Positions 36,921 through 48,627 of a DNA stretch of 64,000 nt are shown here, one piece after another (position 1 is the stretch's first letter; each line of letters begins with the position of its first letter). The notes under the pieces are model-generated. The model ran no database searches. It had not been told where the DNA came from and worked only from the letters and a program-made list of their open reading frames with translations. This DNA comes from Hyalella azteca (lineage: Eukaryota; Arthropoda; Malacostraca; Amphipoda; Hyalellidae). Made by a program: the position numbers and the translations under genes. Location of the stretch: contig NW_025931366.1 in assembly GCF_000764305.2 (NCBI RefSeq), positions 149,070-213,069 of the forward strand, given 5' to 3'.

Positions 36921-38307
36921 GCCCGTTAATTTCTCAAAGTGCGCCATGGACGAGCAGCAACACTATCCGATAGAAGGGGCTTCATATATATAGCGCGGTA
37001 ATTTTTATAATTGTAAAAATGTTCTGGATGAATAAATGTGAAGTGGTAACGCTTAAAATTTAATTTCGGTGAGATAGGAAACACAGTTAGGTGAAAAATT
37101 AGATAAATTTTGGAGTAGGTATGCAGCTGTGAAAATTTCAATTATGCACCAACAAGCAAAATATCAACGACGAGGAATGAAACATAAAAAATTAACTCTG
37201 CAAAATCACATCGGGATCGAAATGAACAGAAGTTAATTACATTAATCTGGAATCGCCAGATAAAATCGAAATTCAAGTTAGTATACCGAGCGTATTTGAG
37301 AAAAGATTCATTCACACGTACGTAGAATCACGAGCTAACAAGAGAAGTCCGTAATTACACCTGGCATTATTGTATTGCCACCCGAGTACCGGTACTCAAT
37401 ATAGCGTACGGCAAAGATCGTATCCTTGACATTAACAATATATAATTTACAGACGCTGACGAATAATGACGACAGTCCACACATGCACAAAAAAGTTACA
37501 AGCAGTTTGGCCGCTGAGATGTGGGTCACATGGAGCAGCCCCAGATCTTCAAAAATTCAAAATGTTTTTTTATTCGAAATTTGAAACTGAAATCTTTGAA
37601 ACATTTGCAACTTTTGAATTCTGATATGTAGGACCTGTTTAATGTGAGTGGTCTTACAGCTTTTACTATTAAAAACTGAAAGAAGAACACAGTTGAGAAA
37701 CGAAACCTCCAATAGGAAATAAGCCAAATAAAATAATAATATTAATGATAATAATAATAAATAAGAGCCTTCAATTGTGATGCGAGTTAGAGTGAAGAAG
37801 AATCTTAATTACTATTGAATAATTAAACATAAATAAATAATATATAATTCTATAAATTAATAACTGGAAACAATGACTTGATATGACGGAGTTTTTATCG
37901 CACAGGAAAGGCAGGCTGGTTAGTGGTTAACATCTCCCACATTAAAGATGAATTTAAAGGAAGTGCTTATCACTCTTACTGAGAGAACCCTTAATAACAA
38001 ATAACTAATAGAGTGCCTTGAGTGCCTTCCCATTGACATATAAAGCTTCAAGAAAAACTTATAAGTATGTAGAAATTCGAACTGTTTAGAACGATTTTAT
38101 AAAATCATTACAACTTATTTAGAAGGCCCGTCTATCAATCAATGGGCGTCTGCATTATAACTCGACACGAAGAACAGACCACGTAAGAAAATTCAACTTA
38201 AATACCGTCGCCGTAGCAGGAACCTATAACCGTATAATAGCACCTGTATGTGAACTACCAACACTAATGACTAAATATTCCAAAGTCCTCAGGCCTCAGG
38301 CAAATCA
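36921..38307. other. Non-coding stretch, no gene seen
   Basis: Contains a TAA-rich run (about 37728-37862). No exon seen. Confidence 0.35.
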
Positions 38308-38427
38308 ATGGGTCATACTGTCCAAATATTGACACACTTTCTCATCGTAGAACTGATACGCCATTTTAATACCAAACTTGGTCAGGATGACACATACAAG
38401 GACAAAAAGTACATCGCTATTTGTATA
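38308..38427 (-). repeat. Snap-back family A copy
   Basis: ATGGGTCATACTGTCCAAAT at the left and GGACAAAAAGTACATCGCTA at the right, inverted relative to the 32.1-kb copy. Confidence 0.7.
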
Positions 38428-39436
38428 AATTTTTGATCATTTCTCGGGGGGCAAGCCCAGTCAAGTCTTCAGCTTGAAACAAAGCCACTGAAGAAAATGT
38501 GCATCCTCTTCTTTCAGGCCATTCTTCCGGCTGCGTACTTATATATTAGAGGGAATGTGCCATGATGTGCCACATTAAATACATTTAATGTATATTTCAA
38601 TACATAATAAAATCATTTAAATACATGTTTAATAATGACATGAAGTACTGACATAAGTGGAAAGAGTATTTGCATGTTGAGCATAATTCTGGTAGAATTT
38701 CTTTATATTTTAATTTGTTAACACACCACTTGTTATCATTAAGCAAAGATTATGTAGAACTATTTTCCAGACCAAAAATTTACAACGAAAATGAACTGTA
38801 TTTAGCAATCAAACAGAATTTGAAGCATCTACCTCAAATAAGTTCATTTTGCATAGCCTTGTTAAAAAGAAGTCTTGCTTCATCAGCGTCCACATGCTAG
38901 CCATTCATTATTGTGTCTCTCGACATGTATATGGCTCATAAATGTAGTAGTATGACAGTTGGACAACCTTATACATTAACATAACTGTCCGTGTGTGTTA
39001 AATATTCATCAAGCTCGCTAAGAAACCTCTACACGTGATTAAAAACACAAATATAACGAAAAAAAAATTACACACAATAGTGTATAATGGCGTCTTGATA
39101 CTTAGCAATAAGCCTTACAAGAGACACCGGTTATCAGTAAATAATGGAGTGTCGAAGGCTCATCTCGAGGGTCCAATCTTCATGTTCATCATCACGTGAG
39201 TACCCACATAAAGAATAGGAAATATGGAAATATAGCTCGATTCATAATACAAGTGACAAAACTTAATTTAAATTGCTGAACTTGCTATCAAGCAATGATA
39301 AGGGTGACAAAGAAACATCCATTTATGCCAATTATTCTGACCAATTTAGTAGAAAACTTGGAATAAAAAACTCGCATATTTGTATGTCATGAATAAGTGT
39401 GGGTATAATGCCAATACGTGCCACTCATAAATATGA
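38428..39436. other. Non-coding stretch, no gene seen
   Basis: AT-rich. The plus frame 38670-38900 has no splice support. Confidence 0.35.
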
Positions 39437-39579
39437 ATGGGTCACGTTGTCATAGTAGCACATTCTGCATATATATTACTAATAAGTCCTTCAGCCGCCT
39501 AAAACTGGGTTGAAATGGGTCATATAAAAAGGGCAAGAAGTGCATCGCTATTTGGACAAAGTCTCAATTTTTCTGAGTG
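39437..39579 (-). repeat. Snap-back family A copy
   Basis: ATGGGTCACGTTGTC at the left; GTGCATCGCTATTTGGACAA then TCTCAATTTTTCTGAGTG at the right. Only 33 bp from the MITE copy at 39613. Confidence 0.72.
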
Positions 39580-39612
39580 TAACGTAAACTCGAGTATCCA
39601 GGACCAAGTGTT

Positions 39613-39767
39613 CAGGGGCCATACTTTCAAAATTCGCTAAGTGAACGTAAGTATACTCAAGATATATTTTCTAGTCTATGATTGGTGGATTTTGATTGAA
39701 AGGCCGTCAATGATTGGCTAATGAACTTACGATCTCTCAACTTTTTTTTTTGAAAGTATAGGCTCAG
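39613..39767. mobile_element. MITE family B, copy 1 (155 bp)
   Basis: The left end CAGGGGCCATACTTTCAAAA is the near-complement of the right end TTTTGAAAGTATAGGCTCAG. The interior ATGATTGGTGGATTTTGATT and ATGATTGGCTAATG match the copies at 44.7 and 55.9 kb. Confidence 0.72.
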
Positions 39768-40989
39768 GAGTAGGAAAATACGCATGACGATTTCCTTCCC
39801 GTGCTAAACTTTTCGTGATGCAAATTGGAACGCAATTTCCATTTCATTTCATATTGGCAATTCTGGAAGCAACTTATGGATCCAGCGTCGCTCCAAGGTA
39901 AATGAACTGCAAAGGATTCACGGAAAGTTTTACGCACTTGCAATCAAATTTTGTTTTCTCATAACAAAATTGACATTTTGGCGAAATTAAACAGAAATAA
40001 AAATACTTCAGAATAAGCAGTCGATTAACTCTAATGAAATTTAGAACTTAGTTGATTTGTACTCTTAACGAGATTCAATAGCAAAACAATTTAAAGTTCT
40101 TTGAGAAAAAAATTAATTTGATTAAACTGTTTCGGCATGAACAACAAGAAGTGAACGAATGAAGTTTTTTTATAAACATTATAATCTGTCATAACATTCC
40201 TGGCAAAACGTAAACAAAAAATCAGGCATTTATGCTGGCAAGTTTGAGTTATTTCATGTATTCTGTCACATAAATATTCATCTAATAATATAAACGGATT
40301 ATTTCACGAAATATTTCTACCATAATATTCTCATTGAGTAAGATCAACTCGCTATTTTAAAGCATTGCAAGCAAATCATCATTATTATTATCATCAGTAA
40401 ACCTTATTATTAATTTTACAACTCAAAATTAAAACGATTCACAATTAATGTATCCAGGGACTTGAATTTGATCAACACTAACATTTTTATTTGAAGTTAA
40501 GAAACCTGAAGCACACTTCACCATTAATCCAAACCAAACGCAATATAAAAAACTATTGTCCATTTGATTCTATACTTTGTGAAATGTGAATGAATCAAAA
40601 TTTAAAGAATTTAATTCGGAATCACATAATTTAATAAAAAAAATATTAAATTCAATTAATTTAAAACAGGTAAGCCACAGCAGCAGCCACCGTATAAAGA
40701 ATAGAAATAATTCGACCATATGATTAGGACAAGGTTTGACTCGAGTTTCCATCACCTGCCTGCCGAAGATATAGCGCTGTCAGATCCAAGACATAACTTA
40801 TTCTAAAGCATTTGCACGGTCACGACCAAACTACACTTAATAGAACGAGTGGTCATCCTACAACTTCAGATAAAACTATAATGCACCACTAATAATACAA
40901 CTTACCATGCCCTTCATGCGAGAACATAATTATAACATAAATTACCAGGAATTTAAAAGCAAAGAAAATAGCCAAAATTTTCATCATTT
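39768..40989. other. Non-coding stretch, no gene seen
   Basis: AT-rich; no exon seen. Confidence 0.35.
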
Positions 40990-41050
40990 CTCATAAGAGA
41001 AAACGTTTCGGAGTCCAGCTCCATCGTCAGTTCAAAACCTAGAACACAGG
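40990..41050 (-). ncRNA. Hammerhead-ribozyme-like motif inside a dispersed repeat
   Basis: On the minus strand CTGACGA (41030-41024) is followed by a short GGAG...CTCC hairpin and then GAAAC (41009-41005). CUGANGA, stem II and GAAA form the conserved core order of hammerhead ribozymes. Known small hammerheads occur in Penelope-like and other retroelements of animals. I could not identify the stem I partner or the UH cleavage site, so catalytic activity is unproven. A decayed homologous copy lies at 18541-18595. Confidence 0.3.
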
Positions 41051-41767
41051 TACAAGCAATTAGTAACCTAAAATTCACATTCAAACAATTCACCTAAACT
41101 TGAGGACATTAGAACTAAAATCGAAGATAACAGAAATAAAAATGAGATGACATGTAGAGAAAGTACTATCTATTTACAATTTGTAGAGGTCGCCCCTTTC
41201 GACGCGACTTGTTGAATAAAGTTGGTGCTGTGGTTAATAGTAATACTCGTTATCAAGATTTATTATATGGCTCATGATTATCGATTTTTTCACCATATCA
41301 TCTTGCTTAGCTTTCGATGTATGTAACGTATGTCGTCATCAAGACGAAAACATTGAATGATTCGCAGCTGAGTACAGCGTTGCAACAAATAATTACAATA
41401 ATGACTGATTATTCGATTCTGCAGCCCCTTTAATAACCTTCGATGATCTCTAATAAAGACAATGGTTAAATAACAAAACAACAACAAGCCTTAATTCTTC
41501 TTACCAAGTTCTTGGTGCAGTTCTCATATGCCGTGCCAGTGAAATTCTTGACGTTCTCGAGCCTAATATTTATAACTATCTCATTTTCAAACAGTGATCG
41601 TGATATCGAACTAATATCATCCAAAAGTTTTTATAGTCACTCGAATAGGTTATAATAAATAAGAACAATATCATGAAAATATAATATATATCATGAAATA
41701 GTTTGTCTCGTCGATATAGCGAGGCCATGCAGCCATTCCCGTGATTCTGTTCATAAAGGAAGGTATA
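41051..41767. other. Non-coding stretch, no gene seen
   Basis: No exon seen; short minus frames only. Confidence 0.35.
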
Positions 41768-41978
41768 CACTGTTAGAAAAATTACCGTTAACGGTATTAC
41801 CGTCGTTTCAGTGGCCGGTCGGCACGTGAAAAGAAACACCGTGTTGCCGTTTTTATTCTAATTTAACACTAGAAATCCGTAAAACATCTGATAAAAACGG
41901 CGAAACAGTTTATTTTCATGGGGCGACCGGCCACTAGAACGCCAGTGGGACCGTTTTTTCACCGTTTTTCTAACAGTG
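41768..41978. mobile_element. MITE family C, 211 bp with long TIRs and TA target duplication
   Basis: The left end CACTGTTAGAAAAATTACCG and the right end, read inward, CACTGTTAGAAAAACGGTGA form terminal inverted repeats. TA flanks both sides (41766-41767, 41979-41980). A second inverted pair, AGTGGCCGGTCG and CGACCGGCCACT, lies further inside. There is no coding capacity, so it is a non-autonomous element of a TA-targeting superfamily (Tc1/mariner-like by target site). Confidence 0.85.
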
Positions 41979-43259
41979 TACGTGGTATGTTGCTTCAAGC
42001 TGCTCTCAGACAACTCAGTTCATTACAGAAGATATTTGCAATAACAGCTTCATAGTTTATTGTCACTTCACTGCATACCGCTGTCTAGGACTAGGGAAAA
42101 AACTAAAGCCACACTCATCTTATTTACGGATACCTTGCAACCCTTTAACTCAAACCGTGTAACCTGTCTTACGTAATCTCATGCGAGAAACATCCGAGGT
42201 TATTTAAATGTTTTGAAAATTATTTTTAAAATACAATTAGAAACGCAGAACATTATCAGTTGCGGCTTTTTAATTATAAGAATACATGTAATATTTTCAC
42301 AGTTATAATCGCCGAATTTTTTCGAAGGCCCAGACAACATTTTCACAGTTATTAATCTAGATTCATTTTTTTTGAAGAACTAAAACCGAGAGTATCTAAG
42401 TCTCGCTCACGATAATATATTGTTTGTTGCTACTAATTCTGCTGAATCCATTAAAAATTCAGTAAATTAAAAAGAATACATGAATTTTGTAACAAGCCCT
42501 GGCTAAAATGAAGATTTGAAGCCCTTGCTAAAATGAACAAAATTAGGTCTTAATAAATGCAAATGGTCGGTAATTCATCGAGAAATCAAAAGAACGTTGA
42601 ACACAGCAGCGGAATGAGAGGCAGGCGGAGATCACGTTCAGTGAGTGAATGAATTCAGAACAGAAGCACATTCATTGAACGCAGCTGGCGCAACGCTGCA
42701 AACTATACAACCAATCACACGATTCAATTGAAAGAAAACACGCCGGGGGCGCGAACGGAAAAAATGTGCCTCATAAATAATGCAAATTCAATACAAACGT
42801 CAGAGTTTTGATTCAACGTTGAATGACGAGCTCAAATTATACTTATTATAAAAATGTTTCAATCAAATCAAATTCTCTTACCATCAACACTCAACCTCAA
42901 CGTACGCAGTGCTGATAGAGGGATTCATGTACACAAGGATTCAAGGTATACTAGTTCTAATCAGTAGCATTTAACAAAGCGGTGGTAGGCACTTAAGTAA
43001 ACAGATATCCCCTTAATTAGTTGATGCAATACTAGTAGTGGCATGCACGATGAACACATACTCGGCTTCATCTCCTGTAGATCGTCTCCGTTCATATTAT
43101 CTTTGTATCTTTCTCTATTACGTATCACGCTTGAACCAGTGAAGCGATACCGACAACGTTGTGTGGCTAGTAGGTGAACGTTTCTCATCGATAAAAACGT
43201 TCAGCAGGTGAACGAGCAGGTAAACTTTTGAGTCCTTTATTTACTAAGAGCAAGATGTC
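41979..43259. other. Non-coding stretch, no gene seen
   Basis: ATTTTCACAGTTAT occurs twice near 42290 and 42340, and GAAGCCCTTGCTAAAATGAA near 42520 echoes the sequence just before it. No gene seen. Confidence 0.35.
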
Positions 43260-43318
43260 ATGAAAGTCTTTCAGCAACAGCCTGATGATAACAGTGAGCC
43301 GGAGAATACAGAGACTTC
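43260..43318. repeat. Dispersed 57-bp repeat, copy 1
   Basis: GAAAGTCTTTCAGCAACAGC, CTGATGATAACAGTG and GAGAATACAGAGACTT also occur at 43976-44034 in the same orientation. Confidence 0.85.
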
Positions 43319-43975
43319 AAGGAATGAGGCAATAGGTCAAATCTACTCTTATACCAGACTACAAAAAAAAACGAATACCTTTCACTTAGCAGAAGAGCGC
43401 ATTTAGATATATATCAATGTCACCCTTTAGCCTGATCGTATCAGTGCTGATGCAAAAAACGCGACCAATTTATCAACCAATATTTATAGGAAAAGTGGAA
43501 TCTTAGTTAGAGAATTCTTCGGTACGCCACGTACACTCGGGCTAACAGGTATAGGAGGTGGACATGGGATCGGTGAAGAGGGAGAAAGCAGCACAGCGAT
43601 CGCGCACACAAAGGTTAAAGGTTAAACTGAAGCACCAAACACTCTCCAAACCAGTATAAGAACTACGATATGAAGCCCCAATGTTGTCAGATGTGATTAA
43701 TGTCAGACGGCAGATGATCTTAGGGAGACTTTGAATAATATTGGTCAACGTGATTTTGATTATCTTGACATGTCATAGCACGAGCGTCGATGACGCGGTA
43801 TGCTTGCTACTGAAATATAAATACCCACGCTTTTTTCCAGGATATAACAGATAATAACTAATTTCAAAGGCTTCGTATAAAAAATTAACAACTCCTTGAC
43901 AAGAAAAAACTGTGGTTCTCACACACTTTTACCACTCGGCTAAAGAAAAATCAAGTTATCTCAAAAAGCAAGTTC
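43319..43975. other. Spacer between the two 57-bp repeats
   Basis: No gene seen. The minus frame 43542-43748 is not supported. Confidence 0.35.
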
Positions 43976-44034
43976 ATGGAAGTCTTTCAGCAACAGCCTG
44001 ATGACAACAGTGCGCCAGAGAATACAGAGACTTA
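43976..44034. repeat. Dispersed 57-bp repeat, copy 2
   Basis: Same as 43260-43318 with a few changes (GATGACAACAGTGCGCCAGA). The 716-bp separation suggests a larger duplicated or transposed unit whose remainder has diverged. Confidence 0.85.
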
Positions 44035-44724
44035 AAAAGAAAATCGATACTTCAATTTGACCTCAAGGCGCAGAATTTTCAGGACCAAAATACGTGACCC
44101 GCAACGATCAGGGTAACTTGAAGTCGTTTATTCTGGCGGGAGCTACACTTGCTGCAAGCGATGGAACGCCAAGCTCTAGCTATAGGGGCGACCCCTTTCG
44201 ACCGAATGGGCGATTTTAGATTCACGATTTGGCTTCAAGTGCAAAAATTTAATGGTAATAGTTGAATATATTGGATAATTCAACTCTACTAATTGAAATT
44301 TACTATGTGCAGTGCTCAATAAGTCAACTAATCGTGTTACACGTTTATGCAAGTAAAAACGTTACATCAATTTTGAGACTATTGGCAGGGATCAGAAATC
44401 TATATCACTATCTTGGCACGAAAATTTCAGCCCCTTTTAAAGTCGATCAACTCTTCTGTACCGTAATGAAAATTTCGTCAGATCGTCTGACCGTATTGAG
44501 ACTAATGAAAGCATAGTAAAATATATTTATCAGTCTTAAACCCATCCAGAAAGTTTTGGCGAACTTTTACAAACAAAACTTTAGACTATACACAGTTGCG
44601 GTCTTGTAAATATGAAACCCACCAAAAACATCTCCCGTAATCGGCATCCCCGTAATCGGACGGTCATGATCACATCAAAAGTTACATTCAGACAGAACAA
44701 AAGCTGTACTTCCTAAACTCGCTC
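44035..44724. other. Non-coding stretch, no gene seen
   Basis: AT-rich. The plus frame 44262-44516 has no splice support. Confidence 0.35.
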
Positions 44725-44872
44725 AGGTACACGTATATAGCGGCTAATCAACTGCACGTATAGCAGCCGATTTCTCGTATGCGATTGGTGGGTTTAACTT
44801 GAAAAACTGCCAGTGATTGCTTGATGGAGCTACAAACGCTCAACTTTTTCTGACGGTATGGCTCCAAACCTG
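44725..44872. mobile_element. MITE family B, copy 2 (left end degraded)
   Basis: GATTTCTCGTATGCGATTGG, TGGGTTTAACTTGAAAAACTG and CAACTTTTTCTGACGGTATG match the copy at 55.9 kb. The right end abuts the satellite made of family B end sequence. Confidence 0.68.
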
Positions 44873-44884
44873 AGCCCAGACATG

Positions 44885-45285
44885 TTTAACTAACTACATT
44901 CGATATTGCGGCCCTAAATCTATGCTCAGACATGACATCTTTAACTATTTTGATAGTACGGCCCCAGGCCTGGTCTCAGTTTAACTATATTTGATAGTAC
45001 GGCCCCAGACCCGGTCTCAGTTTAACTATATTTGATAATACGGCATAAGACCTGATCTCAGACATGTTTAACTATATATTTGATAGTACGGCCCCAGGCC
45101 TTATCTCAGTTTAACTCTATGTGATAGTACGGCCCCAGGCCTCATCTCAGTTTAACTATATTTGATAATACGGCATAAGACCTGATCTCAGACATGTTTA
45201 ACTATATATTTGATAGTACGGCCCCAGGCCTCATCTCAGTTTAACTCTATTTGATAGCACGGCCCCAGACCTGGTCTCAGACATG
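44885..45285. repeat. Satellite built from MITE B ends, about 9 units, 130-bp higher-order period
   Basis: Units of about 40-46 bp read TTTAACTATATTTGATAGTA, CGGCCCCAGGCCTGATCTCA, with or without GACATG. TTTGATAGTACGGCCCCAGG is the family B terminal inverted repeat. A three-unit block, marked by the variant TTTGATAATACGGCATAAGA, occurs at 45031 and again at 45161, giving a 130-bp higher-order repeat. Confidence 0.88.
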
Positions 45286-46199
45286 TAAGTAGGTTTCATG
45301 CTAAAGGTCGAGGCAGCGGCAACGTGCAGCCCATCAAGGCCAGGGGAGCGCCGCCCCGCCGACCTGACGACGGCTTACGAAATATTCTCTTCAATGCCGG
45401 GATGTTGAAATCCGCGCTAACTTTCTCCAACTATAGGAGCTAAAGAGAAACTTTTCTTATGAATAGCCAACACGTTGACTTGAGGACATAGAATAAATTT
45501 TAATCGAATGAATTTATATAGTTTTGGACACCACCTAGTATTTGTGTCGACTTCAGTCCAGTTTTTCTAGACATGTTCCGCGTTGCCTGGTGTGGAAATA
45601 CAGTATGGTTCTTCTCAGACTTATTCCAGGTAATAACATGAGCGTTTAAAATTAAATGAAGAAAAAAGACCATCAGGCGAGTCATTTGCAAAAGAATTTT
45701 ATTCCCATGACATACAGAGAATTCATTATTGAACGTCAAACGAATTTAATTAAGGTAGAACAAGTCAAATAACATGAAATGACGTTAAAATCATTAAAAT
45801 CTCTTCTATGCAACTCCTCATACATTAAATTAGACAGTTGCTGGTTGCTACTGAAAGTGACCGCTTTTTTCGGAAAGGTAATGCTAATCAAATTGCCTTT
45901 GTATTAAAGGGAGCTCGCTTCCGGCCAGCGAAAAATCTTTCCAGAGGGACTCTCAAAATTCTGTGTGATGAGTATCAATGATACTCTTTACGGACAAGAT
46001 AACATTAGTTTTGGGTTTTTTAGCGTAATTTAGGCGGTATTATTGATACTTAAATTCACGAATTCTGTCGTTCTCATCGTGATGTAGTTAGTGTACGTTG
46101 CACCGTCAAGATACGAGATACAAGTAAATAATAAAGGCATCGCTAATTAGTCCCTTGGTCGCAAATCAACCGTCAATCGACCTGCACCAATTTTGACCT
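45286..46199. other. Non-coding stretch with a small GC-rich patch
   Basis: A GC-rich patch lies at about 45302-45375 (AGGGGAGCGCCGCCCCGCCG). A short plus frame passes through it but has no splice borders. The remainder is AT-rich. Confidence 0.35.
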
Positions 46200-46297
46200 G
46201 ACTACATGCCTTTAAAAATAAAATGTCATTAGAATATAATTGCTGAAAATCAACTACATGCCTTTAATTATGAAATGTATTTTGAATATAATTACTA
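46200..46297. repeat. About 51-bp direct duplication
   Basis: ACTACATGCCTTTAA, AAATGT and GAATATAATT occur twice in order, starting at 46201 and 46252, with moderate divergence. Confidence 0.7.
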
Positions 46298-48304
46298 GCA
46301 CGAAAAAAATTTCTGGCCTTAGGCCTGAGAAACGAGGACGTTTGTTTTACCAATCAGGAAAATTATCGGTTCATTTTCATGAGCCTAGGGCTCGTCCAAA
46401 CAATACTTGTACGATTAATTATTGGAAAATTTAGCTTTGTAGTAAAAGCAGCATCGAGCGCAGGCAGGGAGAGAGAGTGAAGGGTTAGCAGAAGAGGAGT
46501 CAACTGTTATCATCAGCTGCCTCGTATCTCGAGAGAAAAAAAAAATCCTCGTAGAAACAACATGAGAAACAGTAGAACCACAGACGATAATATCCGGCAC
46601 TATATATTGAAGTAAATAAGGTCATAACTTGACCCATATAAGCGATATCTTGGAGTATTCATTCAGTTTGTTGGTTAACCACCATAACTAGCGAGCACTT
46701 CAACTTTCAGCGCAGTTCGACTTTAAATTCACATGCTAACACTTTACCCGCAACCAGAACGCTCAACATAAACAAGACATGACAGCAGAATTTTTATGAT
46801 GTACGCGTTATAAATTATTATTAAATAGATGGAGCTTTTCCATCTTAATTGTTTTATAAGATTAAGATTAAATATATACATTTTACATGTTGAAGAAATT
46901 ACCCGATATCTTGTTATTTTCGCTAAATGCATTTCTCAGCGCCACGAATTCACTGTTCAATGTCGGATTTATCTCAGAATGAAATTTATTAAAATCATCG
47001 ATTTATAAAAAAAATATTCACGTTAGTGTAGGTGGTCATAAAAAATATACATATTAGAGATATTTCAAAATGCGATGTGAAAAGATGTGTAAATGCGCCA
47101 GTCTAAATAGAAAACATTGCCAACAAATGAAGCGACAGGTTCTTCTTCTTTAAACGACTCTAGAATAGACGAAATAAATCAAATGATTTTTTGGTGCAAA
47201 GATAAGTTTTAGGATTACTCATAAATTCCCTTACTCTCTCAATTTACAGGCATATATAATACGTTCTTAATAAATCACTTTCAGTGGAAAAACCTGCAAG
47301 ATAAGATTTATTATTATCATGTTATAAGGCAGGATTCTAGCATTTAGAGTTGCTTTCAAGCCCAGCCAGATGACTAAGCATTATATATAGATTAAAAGGT
47401 TATCTCTAAGCCCCTGTTATCTACGCTCAAGAATAGTTATATATTTTCATATGCGGTTCCACAATAATTTTCAACAACTGGACGGAAGCGTTAATAAAAA
47501 CGTTACGAATTTACTATACAAATATTACTGTAAGTTCCATCAAAAGCGAAAACATACACAAATACAGAATTTCGAACTATAGAAAAAAACTAACACATTC
47601 ATCAATATTTTCATGGATCTAGAACTACACAGCTCCCTACAAGTAAGGACACATTTGTATGTCGACTCGAGCAAACTTCTCGAGAATTCATTAACACAAG
47701 AGACTTGTAAAACAGGACGATGGATTCGACGCTGAATGCAGATCGTTCATGACATACTTACTTGACATACTTACGATGACTCATTAAAAAAACGACGTAG
47801 GATTCGAGAATTTACGACAATTTAAATCAATCAATTACATTTTTGCAGACAAATCACTCAATTACATTTTTGCAGACACATGTTGCTCGCGCTCGTAGTG
47901 GAACATGTTCATAATTTTCACTGAAGTTGTTTGGCAACTAGTATTTATTAACGACCAAAAACGAGGTCAGTGGTGACTGAATCAGTATTGTTACTTGTTC
48001 CATCACAATATTTCCATTCACGGTCGTCTAACGCAAAGATTCTTGTACTTATTGTTAGCCGCGTCCAAAACATTTATAATAATAAAACTTCATCACAGTT
48101 AAAATTTTCGGCAACTCGCATAAAAAAGGATGGTATACATCTGTTTGCCGAAGAGGTACATTGACCGGTTCACGCTATTTATCATCGTAAATTTGGGCTC
48201 AACGGTCAACATGAATTAATTTACGCTTCAAACTCTTGATATTTGAGTCATTCATACACATTAACTATATTCCCCTTGTGTACAGGATCGTGCAAACTAC
48301 ATAG
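46298..48304. other. Non-coding stretch, no gene seen
   Basis: AT-rich. CAATTACATTTTTGCAGACA occurs twice near 47832-47880. Short frames lack support. Confidence 0.35.
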
Positions 48305-48627
48305 TTAAGAGAACTTCCTCTACGGAAATCGGCAGACCGAGCACAAGCCACCTCAGTGCCACCACCCCCACCACAGTGCCACCGCCCCCACCTCAGTGCC
48401 ACCGCCCCCAGCTCAGTGCCACTGTCCATTGACAGCGCCAGCTTGAACTCTCAAATGTCAGACAGACAGCAGGCTTCGTTCAACAGACGAGCAGCTTCAT
48501 GAACAACCTCCTGAGCTCCACAGAAGGAGAGTGTGTAGAGGCTCTGTTCATGCTAAGAAAGATGCCAGCAGTGTGCTATGGCCTATGTATTCGTCTTTCT
48601 CGGTCAGCGGAAATAAAGTTATGAAGT
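48305..48627 (+). CDS. Possible plus-strand exon(s), unrecognised, with a poly(A) signal
   Basis: About 300 bp here are clearly GC-richer than their flanks and open in two overlapping frames. One frame, 48305-48502, includes SVPPPPPQ-like and SLNSQMSDRQQASFNRRAAS segments. The other, 48433-48627, reads QLELSNVRQTAGFVQQTSSF, then MNNLLSSTEGECVEALFMLR, KMPAVCYGLC and a stop at 48625-48627; its first ATG is at 48499. An AATAAA at about 48609-48614 lies just before this stop, which would suit a 3'-terminal exon. I recognise no family and saw no decisive acceptor. Alternatives are a retroelement fragment or a non-coding RNA. Confidence 0.28.
48351..48420. repeat. 20-bp tandem repeat, 3.5 units
   Basis: CCTCAGTGCCACCGCCCCCA repeats exactly every 20 bp at 48351, 48371, 48391 and 48411. 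Because 20 is not a multiple of three, coding through it would change frame with each unit. Confidence 0.9.

Noticed and set aside
45302..45375. GC-rich plus-strand frame (VEAAATCSPSRPGERRPADL)
   Set aside because: Short, without splice borders, and next to a satellite array; composition alone explains it.
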